Shown in pieces: positions 45,977 through 57,185 of a stretch of DNA of 64,000 nt. Origin of the DNA: Homalodisca vitripennis (Eukaryota; Arthropoda; Insecta; Hemiptera; Cicadellidae); contig NC_060213.1 in assembly GCF_021130785.1 (NCBI RefSeq), positions 63,712,001 through 63,776,000 of the forward strand, given 5' to 3'. Numbering within the stretch: the stretch's first letter is position 1; every line of letters starts with the position of its first letter. The position numbers were made by a program, and so were the translations under genes. The notes under the pieces were generated by a model. That model was not told the origin of the DNA and made no database searches. It saw only the letters and a list, made by a program, of their open reading frames with translations.

Positions 45977-47640
45977 GTATGTCCAGATGGTAGCCAATCG
46001 AAGATATTCGTTGTTTCATAGGAATTTTATTAGTGTCCGGGTACTGTCAAGTCCCTCGGGTAAAAATGTATTGGGAGATGAAGGATGATGTTTGGAACAA
46101 GGTATTGCGGAAGCAATGCCAAGAAAAAAATTCCTAAACATAATGAGATGTTTACATGTATGCAAAAATAATGATCTGGACCCAAATACAAAATTTGCTA
46201 AGGTCTCCCCACTTTGGAAGATGCTAAATAAGCGTTGGTTAAAGTATTTTCGGGTGATGTAAATCTTAGTGTAGACGAATCCGATACCTTATTATGGCCG
46301 TCACAGTACAAAACAACACATACACGGAAAACCTATTCGGTTTTGGGTACAAGGCATGGTGCCTTTGTACAAGATGTGGTTACCTAGTCCAAGGCAATCT
46401 ATATGAAGGAGCAAATACAGGAAATAAATACCCAGAAGTAGGTGTGGGAGGTTCCGTTGTCCTTAACCTTTGTGAAAACCTTCCTCAAAGACCAGACGGG
46501 TACAATTTGTATTTTGACAATATTTTACGTCCGTGGTTCTTTTAGAAAAACTAGCAGAGGAAGGTCACAATGCCACAGGCACTATCCGTGCCAACCGCGT
46601 GGAGAGAGCACCACTTTCAGATGTAAAAGAGCATGTCAAAGATGCCAAGAGGATCTTTTGATCAAATTACTGAAAAAGATTCCAATGTTACTTTGGTGCG
46701 GTACAATGATAACAACGTTGTCACCGTGGCGTCAACAGCATGTGGAGTCGAGCCTGTTGGTAAAGTTCGTCGCTGGAGTGCTGCTGAGAAGAAACATACA
46801 AGTGTCAACCAACCATCCTGTGTTGTAATGTACAATCAGTACATGGGCGGCGTAGACAGACTCGATGAAAATGTGTCAAAACTGCGAATTGGAATTCGTG
46901 GCAAAAATTGGTATTGGCAGTTGCTCATGTTTCCAATAAATGTATCGATTAACAATGCCTGGATTCTTTTCCGTTGGACAAATACCTACAAGGGCAAACG
47001 ATTGGATCTTCTTTCTTTTACAAGAGAAATCTCACTGACATACCTCAAATCACATTCAACTCGTTTGAAATTAGGAAAACCACTTCAAAATGTGACTGCA
47101 GTGGACAAACGAGTCACCGAGGCAGTTCGGTATGACAAAACAAACCATCTTATTTCAAAAGGAGAAAAACAAACAAGATGTGGACAATGCAAAACAAATA
47201 CCACAATGAAATGTTATAAGTGTAATGTTGCACTGCATTCTAAGTGTTTCGTTCTTTTCCATCAAAAATAAAAGAATTAGTCTTTTGAGAGAAAAATTAA
47301 CACAGTATTCGCAATCTGTAAATAATTTGTACTGATAATGTAAACCTTACACATGTTTCAATACAAAAACTTTATTAAACATTCTTCTGGTTTATTTTAA
47401 TCACTGTTTCCACATTTCCTTTCAGTTACCCAAGCTCCAAGATAGAAGTAAGTACTTGCTTACTTAACGTACCCATTCAGGACCGCTGTTCCATTTTTGG
47501 AACACACAATATTTCAGTAATAACCTGAGTAATAAAACAAATATTGATGAAAAACACCTTTATAACATCAAAATAATAAAATAAACCTAATATATTTGAA
47601 AAAAAATTACTAAAAATTAATTTGGTCCCATATGGGTTAA
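45977..47640 (+). mobile_element. piggyBac element, right copy
   Basis: Holds more of the element than the left copy: N-terminal transposase sequence from about 46020, then the C-terminal part, then the 3' region ending GGTCCCATATGGG and TTAA (47624-47640). The 5' terminal repeat and its TTAA are not found; the sequence before about 46020 is next to the inverted junction. The target TTAA lies inside the polB gene, just after the SDVDILAQACI codons. Confidence 0.88.
46020..47271 (+). pseudogene. piggyBac transposase, right copy with N-terminal part
   Basis: The N-terminal part (about 46060-46440) includes KFLNIMRCLH, then IPYYGRHSTKQHIHGKPIRF, just after a place where the first catalytic Asp should be; here the codon row reads through a stop. 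GYNLYFDN keeps the second catalytic Asp. A short deletion then shifts the frame near 46525, and 46633-47271 continues open with MYNQYMGGVDRLDENV and the terminal zinc domain. Compared with the left copy, the second Asp is kept but the frame is broken, so the two arms have diverged after duplication or differ by sequence errors. Confidence 0.9.
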
Positions 47641-48821
47641 ATACACGCCTGCGCCAATATATCTACATCTGAAATACACAATACTCGACCAACTCTTTTT
47701 GAAAGTCAAAAACTACTGTACGTTTTGGTTAAGTTGGTCGTTGTGCCAATTTTCAAAATATTTGTAAGACTTTTCAAACATGGATTCAGGGCAATAGTAC
47801 TCCTTGGGTGGTATGGGGCCTACATAATTTTGGTTTGCCAAAGTATTGAAAAGATGAGGGAAGTAACCCTTCTTCTTCTCCGGGGGAGGTCAAAGGCTTT
47901 GGGTAGTGCAGAGAGGGCCATGGGGAAATAATTTAGCGAATCTATAAATCTGACGTTATCCAGTTCCATGAGAATGACTTTAGTGCAACGCATAATTAGT
48001 TCTGGAGTGAATTTTGTTTGTTCGAGAACGTACTTTAGCAGAAATTGAAAATCAAATCCCTGACCGTTATGAGCAATAACGCAAACATTTTTGAATTTTT
48101 TTCTCTCCTCCATTACATACTCCATAAAGTGATTCACAGGATCATTATCAAAAATCTTTGTTCGGTCTTTGCACATTTCACAAGATTTACCATCAATACA
48201 TTTTCCAACAAAATTGCTGCGAACCACAAAGGTTAACTTTATGAATTTTTGAGTTTTTGGCTAAAATTTCATCTTGACGGGTCTCCAAATCAAAGAAGGA
48301 TCTTTTTTTGGCATAGGCTTTTGCTACCACTATAGCTCGGGGGCAGGCACAGATTATCGCTATTCTTAATAACTACGATACCTCTACGGGCCTTGCATTC
48401 TTCTTAAAAAATTGTTATAAAAACCTGGTCTTACCCTACCACTGCCTATTGGAATATTGGTGCGGGTACACTTAACTCTAAATGTGTCCATGGACTTAAT
48501 CGAATCCGTATTACTTTGGATAAGTTTTCTAAATATATCCCAAATTATATCCCAGTGAACTTGATTTGCAGGTCTATAGGCGATATATCCGGAATCTTTG
48601 GTTCTGAAATTCAGAGAATTTAAAGTGAAACCTAGGTAGTCATTTTCGGTAGTAGTACCGGCTTTCGCCTTTTCGACAATACTCCTGAAACCCTTTTTAA
48701 TCCAATCAAGTTTGGACACTCCTTCGGGTACTGGGTTAAACTTGAAAACTGTTTCTGAACCATATGTTCTAAACCTTCTACAGTAGGTTTCATTGGTATG
48801 CATAATTTTTACGGGATCCAT
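47641..48821 (-). pseudogene. Polinton/Maverick-type DNA polymerase B, N-terminal and exonuclease part
   Basis: From the N-terminus: 48821-48384 holds a domain with YLGFTLNSLNF, YIAYRPANQVHWDIIWDIF and KCTRTNIPIGSGR, typical of polymerases of this kind; then a short, shifted stretch with IVVIKNSDNLCLP; then the 3'-5' exonuclease with ExoI FFDLET (48298-48270), ExoII VIAHNGQGFDFQF and, in the last bases before the TTAA, the ExoIII-like SDVDILAQACI. The open frames are shifted at about 48384, 48240 and 47880. The gene is cut at 47637-47640 by piggyBac; its C-terminal half lies at 44385-43284. The gene is dead as it stands. Confidence 0.85.
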
Positions 48822-48838
48822 ATTGTATGTAATTAGCT

Positions 48839-49630
48839 CTAAAATAATACAGCAAGCAGCTTTGATACCAGTTTTTGGAATAGGTGTTGACTGTTCAACG
48901 TCACGTCTAAGAATGACAAGAATGACAACGTCACGCGCTTAAGTGCAGGAGCTGCGCATGCGCAGTAAACTTTTTTACAGTGCACTGTGGTATGATGTAA
49001 TAACCGAAATAAATTACACAAAACTTGATTATAAATACGACACATAAATAAATGAACGAAATCTATGTTGGGTTTGTCACTACGATACAAAACACAGTAA
49101 CACAACGAATTAACTTGTTCACTTTCAGAAAAACACAATAACACTGTGTTAGATTTAATAACAAAGGAGCAATAGTATAAACACTTTAAGAACACACACA
49201 GTGTAAAGGAGTTTAATGTCTGTGATCGCTAAATAAAGCATAAGCACTTAATAAACTGAAAAATGTAATAAAACTCCTATAAGCTAATTTACTTTTATGA
49301 AATTACTATGATAGTAAAAAAGCACTTAATAAATATAAAACACACTAACACCACTGAACTCACTCTAAGAAAGCGTCAATATAGCATTAAAAAAATACAA
49401 ACCACTCAATAACACTAAAATAACACTGAGCAGAGCACTCAACACACGTCCTGCCTCTTTGACGTCCACTAAAAAAATGAAGAGAGAGAAGAATGTTGCC
49501 GCTATTGTAGGGAGTCGACCAATGGGAGCTCTGGGACACTAATTTAGACCAATCAGGGACGCGCTTATTCCGACCAATGAGGTCTCTTAAAATTGCGATT
49601 GCAGCTGTACCGTTACTCGTCTGGTTTTTT
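48839..49630. other. Upstream region of polB with a CCAAT cluster
   Basis: No recognised gene; a 118-aa minus-strand frame (49195-48839) has no known motif. GACCAAT occurs three times, at 49517, 49547 and 49572, in a GC-richer stretch upstream of the minus-strand polB. A self-complementary TGCGCATGCGCA lies near 48955. This could be the promoter region of the former element or of a host gene. Confidence 0.4.
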
Positions 49631-50239
49631 TACAGGTAACCGCAAACCTCAATCATCGCGTCCGGTACGATTAACTAAATTCAAAGTATACGAAGCGTAA
49701 TACGTTTTTTGAAAATAGACTATAAATAAGTTAAAGCTCTTTACATCACACTCGGGAGAAAAATTAAAACTTATTACACACCGAATGCAGTACCTATGTA
49801 TTATTACGGCTGTATTCAGGATGGCAGATATCTGTGCTGTACTGAAGGTGTTATTTATTATTTATTATTATTACTTCCAACGGTACAACGCCATTTAACA
49901 TATTTACAAAAATTACAGACTTCTAAGATGACTATATTAAATTAAAGCTAGAAAAATAGAACATCACATTTTATACACAACAACAACACAGCAATCAGCA
50001 TAACAGACAATCACAAGGCAAAGCAGTAACAACAATAGTTTGACGCCAAAAAATTATTCAACACTCATAGCAGGAATCAACATAAATAACAAGTATCAAT
50101 AATAAATAGGTCAAGAATATCAAAGATAACAATCAAATATAAGGTAACCATTGCAATAAACTGTCAGACAAAACGAACCACTTGAAAAACAAAATGATAA
50201 TAGAATATAAAATAATAACAGAAATATAATATGTAGAGG

Positions 50240-50302
<63 letters not shown>

Positions 50303-50576
50303 GAACTATAATCTGTAGGAAAATAATATACAATTATACATTACGAGGTAAAACAAACTATAAATTAAGGAAAAAAAAACAACATAAGAATGATAACAAG
50401 CACATGCACTGGTGAACTCATGTCAACACCCTGGAGCACCTCCACTTAAAGGACAACCAAGAGCCCTGGAAGAAATCCAACCCAGCGCAGACCAATGCGC
50501 TAATAATAGTTATTAGTTTTAATATTGTTGTAGAAAATGAATTATCAGAGTCCGAGGATACAGGTAACCGCAAACC
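49631..50576. mobile_element. Insertion flanked by an exact 18-bp direct repeat
   Basis: TACAGGTAACCGCAAACC occurs at 49631-49648 and 50559-50576. The 910 bases between hold a TTATTATT-rich tract (about 49850-49870), a long (TA)n (50243-50297) and a GC-richer end (about 50405-50510). A duplication of this length is what LINE-type retroposition makes, but no clear poly(A) tail adjoins either repeat and no RT is encoded. A simple segmental event cannot be excluded. Confidence 0.55.
50243..50297. repeat. (AT)n microsatellite
   Basis: An alternating AT tract of about 55 bases. The minus-strand Tyr-Ile-rich frame across it is not a gene. Confidence 0.97.
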
Positions 50577-50769
50577 GCAAACTGTCGGTCACGAGCAGTG
50601 TCTTGAGCCGGTGCAATGAGTAAGTCACTGTGGTCGAGATTTCATATAGTGCTATCATAGATTATAATATAATATTAGTATATCGCTGTATAATATTGGT
50701 TTTATGTAAACTCGGGGTCTCGAGACGATTGGACTAATACCTCTGTATGCGTCTCTTTATAAATAAATT

Positions 50770-52760
50770 AAAGTAAGAGAACAGCTAGGAAACCAGAGTG
50801 AGGTATGATGGGTCTTTAGATGTCCAAGTATAAGCGACAGATATAATTACACACGGTAAAGCTTAAATTGTATGGAATGGTACTCCGTATTAAGCTAAGC
50901 TCGCTTGATATTATGAGAATGAGAGCCTAGTCGTTAGAAAGTGATGGTTGATTTAATGTGGATAAAAATTTGGAGTGCCGTAAAGGGAGGCGTGGGTTAA
51001 GTGAAAACAAAATACTTGATTAATATGGAAACTAAATGTCCAAGCAGTAGTTGAAATAAATGTATGGTGCTTTGTTTAATAACGAAATACGGTTCTTTTA
51101 ATTACCGGTTACGTCTGCTTGAGAGTGGGGTCCCGGGGTGAAGTGATAGACATCCAAGTGAAAGGTAACAGAAAGTAGGGTCCCGTGATGGGCTGCGTGG
51201 GATAAGAGTATATGAAGTACTTAGTAGACATTAGATGTCCAGGTATTAAAACATATGCATGGGCAATGATCGGCAAATAGTAGTCGCTCAGAATGTACGC
51301 CTCGTGTTATAAGCTCTTAGCTGGAGACTAGGACCTCGGGATGAGAATATCCTGTCGGGAAAGTACTCGGTAAATATTAGCATTACACGTTCAGGTAATG
51401 TATGAATATTTGTCAGTAAAATGAGAGTGCCGTGTTAGGCCTCGTTTTTTTTTAAATGGGGACCTCGGTATGTTAGAAAATTGAACGAAATGCAAGTTTG
51501 AACCCTACGAAGGTAAGGCTAACTAAGATTGTGCGATGTGCTCGGTAAATACTCGTATATGGAGATTAATACGGTAAAGGTGTTAACTATATCTGTGGAA
51601 ACCAGTACAGAGTATTAATCGTGGGAAGACAATATCCGAGTGTGACGCTACGCGTAGTGAACACTTTAGAGTGTGGAGTCGTGGACAATTAAAAATGTGT
51701 AAGGGCTAAGAGACGGGATGTACGACATATATGGATGCCTGTTGGACTTTGTGGATACTACTCGGTAAGGTGTAGGTGGTCTAAAATTGGGTATGGGTGA
51801 TACCCCTGGGTAGGAGTACGGGAGTTAGTTGGAAAGTGTTGATGTCCCGTCGGTGTGAGGGTATGGGCCTGAAGACGCTTGGGTGGATGAGAGAGGTGGG
51901 AGACTGTAGGCGTATACACACGTAAAGGTCGGGGGGTTAAAAATCATAGTATGTGCAATATCCGTGGTTAAGAGCCGAGGTATGAGAGGTAATAGGATAG
52001 TGTGAGGTTTCTGTAGGGACCATGAGAAATGTAGGTGCAGGTCTTAGCATGTCCAGGAGACGGGCGATTGCAGGCCTATGTGGTACATTGGACTGTAAAA
52101 TGGTCAAAATCCGGGTATGAGCGATACGCTCGGCTAGGAGTACTGGAGGCAATCGAAAAGTGTAGGGTCTCGGCAGGGTGCGAGTACACGGTTAAAAGTT
52201 TGTATGTCGACATTCATCGATAAAAGGTAGGCGGTTAGAGTACCGATTTGGGCATAAGTTGGAACTCTGTGAGGGACTGTTCATGTGTGGGTCTGCAAGA
52301 GACGGGGGTATAGATGGGTGGCTAGGTCCTGGAGTGGAGTGTTAGAAATCATAGTATGGGCAATATATGTGGTTAGGAGCCCTAAGTATTGGAGGCATTC
52401 GAAATGTTTGGGCAGGGGCCGTTAGAAATGTGGGTGCGGGTTTCATGCGCTCCGGTACTCGAAAAGATGGGCGACGGAAGACTTATGTGCCGTGCATGGT
52501 CCGTAAAGGTTAGGCGAACAAAATCCGAGTATGGGCGTTACGCCTGGCTCGGAGTACGGGAGGCAGTAGGACAGTGTCGGACTCAGGTAGGAGCCATCAG
52601 ATACGCGGGCGCGGGTGTTAAGACTCACAGGTACTCAAAAGGGTGAGTGTCAGTAGGCGTTGATACGGCACCTGAGGACGGGTGGTTAAGTAGTACAGAA
52701 AGACAGAGATAAAGAGGTGTGTGACAAACAGGAAGTCTAGGTTGAGATAAGTCGTCGGAA
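50770..52760 (+). repeat. G-rich degenerate satellite, monomers of about 165-175 bases in dimers
   Basis: The plus strand is strongly G over C for about 2 kb. The clearest monomers begin near 51783, 51938, 52107, 52342 and 52518. The type starting AAAATCCGRGTATGRGCG occurs at 51783 (diverged), 52107 and 52518; the type starting AATCATAGTATGNGCAATAT occurs at 51942 and 52347. The two types alternate, giving a higher-order unit of about 410 bases. Further left only short motifs (GATGTCCAAGTA and similar) recur. Open frames across it are short and follow the repeat; no gene is called. Confidence 0.75.
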
Positions 52761-52800
52761 AACAGGAAGTCTGTGGTTAGGAAACACCGAAATGTATCTC

Positions 52801-52875
52801 CCATAAGAGACATGTTAAAATATCGCCATAAGAGCCCATGTTAAAATAACTCCATAAGAGCCCATGTTACGACCC
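52801..52875 (+). repeat. Three tandem copies of a 26-base unit
   Basis: CCATAAGAGCCCATGTTAAA, with small variation, appears three times in a row (52801, 52826 and 52852). It separates the G-rich satellite from repeat E. Confidence 0.9.
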
Positions 52876-52892
52876 AAGGGGCGCGAGGTCTA

Positions 52893-54075
52893 CTCACATA
52901 CTTTGTGAATAAATTCTTGCATTTATCTATGATATCTTTTAACATGGGTCATACTGTATTAATATACTGTGTTGTACTATAATCGGTGATGGTTCATAAC
53001 TTCACATTTTCTCTAATATGTAATCAGATATGGTAGATCTAGTTTACATTTGAAGAAAATTTACATAATTTTAATGAGTTATTGATATTTTTACCTTCTT
53101 TTACCTATTTTTAATATCAATAATTTAAGTAGAGAACAAAGTTCAAAGTTTTAAACTGTTACTTTTGACGGAGAGTTTTGTGGTGCACATTATTTTATAG
53201 ATAATACTACATTCGAAGCAAACATTTAAATTAGTTATCTCACCTAGTGTACCTAGAAAAACTATAGACATCATTACACGTCACGTGAACTCAGGTCACC
53301 TCGGCGTTGAAGTTTGTTGTATGCTGGAACTGACTGTGACTAGAGGATGGTAAGTTTCCTTTGACCGGAGCATGATGTCAGCTGAAAAGAAATTTCGGGA
53401 AGTAGAAGTGAATCCATGTATGCTTTTCACGCCCCTCATAATGATCAATAAAAGAACAATATGAAGAGCGGAGTAAGAGGGTCTGGGACTTGTGCAGTAG
53501 GTCATATCTGTTTTGATATTGGTCAACGAAGGGGTCCTTATTGAAATCTACGTAGAAGTTGGCAGACGATAAAAATCTACTGTTGTTCCTCTATTGCCGC
53601 GCATCTTCATTATTCCTGTTAAAACACAAATTGATGTAATTACATCTGTTTACAAACCAAAACTCTCCGTCCGTAACCGTTTCTCAATGCCACATTAGTT
53701 TTAATATGTTATGAAAAATAAAGGGCACTATACAAAATATCAAGTCAGAACCAACATCAACCTTCCTTATCACTTCGCGTCGAAACATTGCTTCCACAAT
53801 AAAATCATTGACATACTAGTGTTCGTCACTAATACAATAAGCAGTTAACTAATTTTAAACAAAAACATTCAATAACAAGCATAGTTTATGTCAGTCTTAG
53901 ATAATAATATTATTTTCTATTTTTTCATGCCTAATTATCAATATATCTAGATGAGTTTTTATACTTCACAATCAGAGGCAAGAAATAAGTAAACAGCAAC
54001 TAATTACTTGCTATAATAAAGATAATGTAATTCTGTAAACTCATGACCTGGGTACTTGTGTAGGCTCGTCCCCCT
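52893..54075 (+). repeat. Medium-copy repeat E, longest copy (copy 3)
   Basis: The only copy here that contains both the left part (shared with 32229-32871) and the right part (shared with 25222-25947). It runs from CACATACTTTGTGAATAAAT to GTAGGCTCGTCCCC. I see no inverted or direct terminal repeats and no conserved coding frame. It is probably a non-autonomous element, or a fragment of a larger one. Confidence 0.85.
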
Positions 54076-55080
54076 TATAATATAAAATAATTTGATTAAA
54101 TTTAAATTACATTTATTTAGGTTTCATTTTAGTTACAAATTTTCCAATTTCTTGACTAGGGTGTGGGGAAGATAAGTAGTCCCGCAACCAAGAAGTTACG
54201 ACTAATTTGCTAACGAAAAATTTAAATTGAAGTTGATTTATTTGGAATTAAATTTTAAATGGATTTTATTTTATCTGTGTTGTGTGAGAAAATTTGGTTT
54301 TAGTTTTTATTGTATTTTTGGGTAAATGCGTACTGAATTTAATTTGAAGACCTTTCTTTGGAAAGCTTTGGGTAGTTATTATGGTCCTGTAATAAATTTT
54401 TGAATAATGTAAATATTTATTATTGGAATTAAATTACTTAGTTGAGTACCGATTTTAATTTTTAATTTGGTAATTTTAGGTTTGAATGAAGTGTGATTTA
54501 ATAAACAATTTTAAAATAATTTAAGAAAATATTTTCCTATATTTTCTCATTGGCAGTCTACATAAAATGATTTTGATACTAGAAACATTAATCATAGTAA
54601 TAATAAGAGTTTTGTACAGAGATTTTTGTTGGTTAGATATCTAATTTACTGTAGTCTGCTATACATTATATTCAGTATGAAGATCTTGCACTATTTATTT
54701 AGTAATTAAAATTACCCTACTACGAGGAAATAGTAACACAATTTACTATACACCAACGTGATAATCCCTCTCGTTTGCTGTGCTCGACGTCGCTGTCACT
54801 TGGTTCGGCGATACTCTAAAGTATAAGAGCATCACGGAAACGCATAGATTTTATCAAAGCGTACCGGCTGACTGATAACGATGAATAAATAAGGGGATTA
54901 AGTTTAACGAGGTAACTTCCGGTTTTATAATACCGGCACCTGTAGCGACAGATGGCGAGTTCATAATGCTGTTGTAGCAAACAGAGGCAAAGTACTGTTG
55001 CCAATGCCTTTGCTATCACCACCTCCCCCTCCACTTCCAAAATTCCACATTTTCCGTAAATCACAGGGAAGGACATTAAA
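54076..55080. other. Non-coding stretch, unassigned GC-richer end
   Basis: AT-rich and empty to about 54760; then a GC-richer 300 bases with a minus-strand 86-aa frame (55076-54816) that I do not recognise. No splice-bounded exon stands out. Confidence 0.45.
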
Positions 55081-55400
55081 AATTTGTGGTTAACAGGTCA
55101 GAGAGGCAGATTTATCGAGTTAATGGAAGATAGGTCAGAGACTAAAGAGGATCCAGTTAGTTAGATCAGTTTGCCAAGTATACTGTATAGAGTTAGTGGA
55201 TATAGTCAGGGGATTCCAATTAGTTGTTGGCAGGTTAGTCAGTAACATGTATCGAGTTAGTGGAGTTACTAAGAGAGACCAAATATCAAGGGGATTTCAA
55301 TTAGTGGTTAGCAGGTCAGGCTTGCAAATGTATATAGTTGGTGGATGAATTAAGTAACAGTGAATGTATTCCAGTTGGTGGTAAGCAGTACATATATTCG
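55081..55400 (+). repeat. Degenerate tandem repeat, units of about 65-85 bases
   Basis: Motifs of the form CCARTTAGTKGTTRGCAGGT, then a GAGTTAGTGGA-like block, recur about four to five times (near 55084, 55150, 55216, 55298 and 55370) with heavy divergence. Confidence 0.6.
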
Positions 55401-55408
55401 AAGTTTAT

Positions 55409-55580
55409 AATGCACAGCATTACAGCTTAGGTGGTTAGGGATGCCAGGGAACTAAAGTTATACAAGTATATAATTAAGAGTTTAGAGTTAAAATGCACAG
55501 CATTACAGCTTATGTGGTTAGGGATACCAGGGATCTAATCTAAAGTTATACAAGTATATATAATTAAGAGTTTAGAGTTA
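55409..55580 (+). repeat. Two-copy tandem duplication, unit 82-89 bases
   Basis: 55409-55490 and 55492-55580 both run from AATGCACAGCATTACAGCTT to ATTAAGAGTTTAGAGTTA. The second copy has a few changes and extra bases (CTAAT, TA). Confidence 0.95.
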
Positions 55581-56834
55581 TTGGATGCCTCGTCAGACAA
55601 GCATACTATAAGCGCCCGATGTACTAAAGGGACTCAAGAGCTTTGTGCGTTGGTCGTAATTAATGGAAAAACAATATCAATGAACATTCACGCATAATAT
55701 AAATAGCAATCAGTTACGGTCCTATACCGGCCAGTCTATATTTTCACTGACTGCAATTTATTTTAAATACACAGAAACATCTATAGAAAATACCTGATAC
55801 TGTTGTCTACATTATGATACATTTTGCCCACTTCAAACAGTCTAAACTCGACCTCGAGCTATACCGCCCTGATTACTACTCACGAATTACTCCTAGTCTT
55901 CATATACTCTAGACTCAGGGCACGAGCATTTGCTACGGAGATGGTATCCATGTACAGATCTACTCACTGCCTGAACTATAATTGGTGCAAAATGTATTGA
56001 TTTGACTTACCCTTTTATAGAATAATCCTGCAGAACCCACAGACCCTGTTCTTCTCAGATCTAAAAAAGAGTCAACGTCAAATAGCACGAACTATATAAC
56101 CTGGAGGAGCATCATGAAGCTTCGTACACAATAAATTTATTGTACTTTTATAAAAATTTTAAAATTATTAGCGTTTCATGACAACGGTGTTTACAATTGC
56201 TCAATGCTTATTGTTAGGACGAGAAAGACACAGGCTGACCGAAATGTAAACATACATTTGAAGTATAAGTATAAGTATATAATATGAAGTATATCATATT
56301 AACAAATAACCTTAATAATCAATTCTACAAATAAGAAAGTTAGTTTGTATTAAATTATGATTGGAACTCAACTATTTCAAAATTTTAATTGCAAAAACCT
56401 AACGAGCCAATTATGTTTCCCGTTTTTCATTAAACGGTCAGTGGTCTTCATGGTCGTAAAAAAAAGGAAAGTAATTTTGAAAATTCCGGACTTTGTTAAA
56501 ATATTGAAAGACCGACAATTTGATAAGTGCTTGTCTCTGATAGTAACACTTCGTATTTCCAACAATTTGACAGCTAATTGCACACAATAAATAATACTAA
56601 AACAAATATATTACGAAATGTAAGTAAAACAATTAAATGTATAATACATACCACATCAAATGCTCAAGTAGCTAGGCATTAGGTAAGAAATAATCCATTC
56701 TACTTAAATCATCCTTATTTCATGTTGTTACCTGTGCAATGTTATTTTGAATCACTTCTACATGTTGAGAAGCAAGAATGAGCTGTACCTGTGTAGAGAG
56801 TTGTTGAATCCAGAGCTACCGCGACAGGTTATCT

Positions 56835-57185
56835 TCATACAGTTGGTTCCGCTGAAGTGCGTAGATGACGAAGAAATTTGAATGATCTGTGATCCCATAG
56901 TTCGTCATCACAGATTAACTGACACACGCTCCTCGTCTGGCGCAGGCATACGTTCAATGAGTTTTGAAATGTATAAGGGTTTTGTGTAGGAGGATTAGGT
57001 ATTATATCATCTACATTTGCTAGTATTTTGGCATACATTTGAGAGTCTATATAATGAAATTTCGTTACTACATTTCTAATCTCAGAAGTAATGTACAGAG
57101 AATTGTCTTCAACAAACCATAATTTCGGTCCTTTGGATCAAAATGTTACTACAACTCTAATACTTGCCGTAGATCTTCTAATGCT
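56835..57185 (-). pseudogene. Gag remnant of a Ty3/Gypsy-type element
   Basis: On the minus strand a single frame reads GPKLWFVEDNSLYITSEIRN, then VVTKFHYIDSQMYAKILANV, DDIIPNPPTQNPYTFQNSL and CDDELWDHRSFKFLRHL, ending at a stop at 56835. These match, in order, the well-known insect Gypsy Gag pattern: P-LWF near the start, TKF-Y, D-I-NPP-NPY, and ELGDRKPSQLLR-like. Only about 110 residues remain. No protease, RT or LTR is found nearby, so this is an isolated fragment. The plus-strand 85-aa frame on top of it is a shadow. Confidence 0.7.

Noticed and set aside
47725..47931. 68-aa frame identical to 44679-44473
   Set aside because: It is the antisense shadow of the polB exonuclease segment, present twice because of the inverted duplication.
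50133..50333. Tyr-Ile repeat frame
   Set aside because: Translation of an (AT)n microsatellite.
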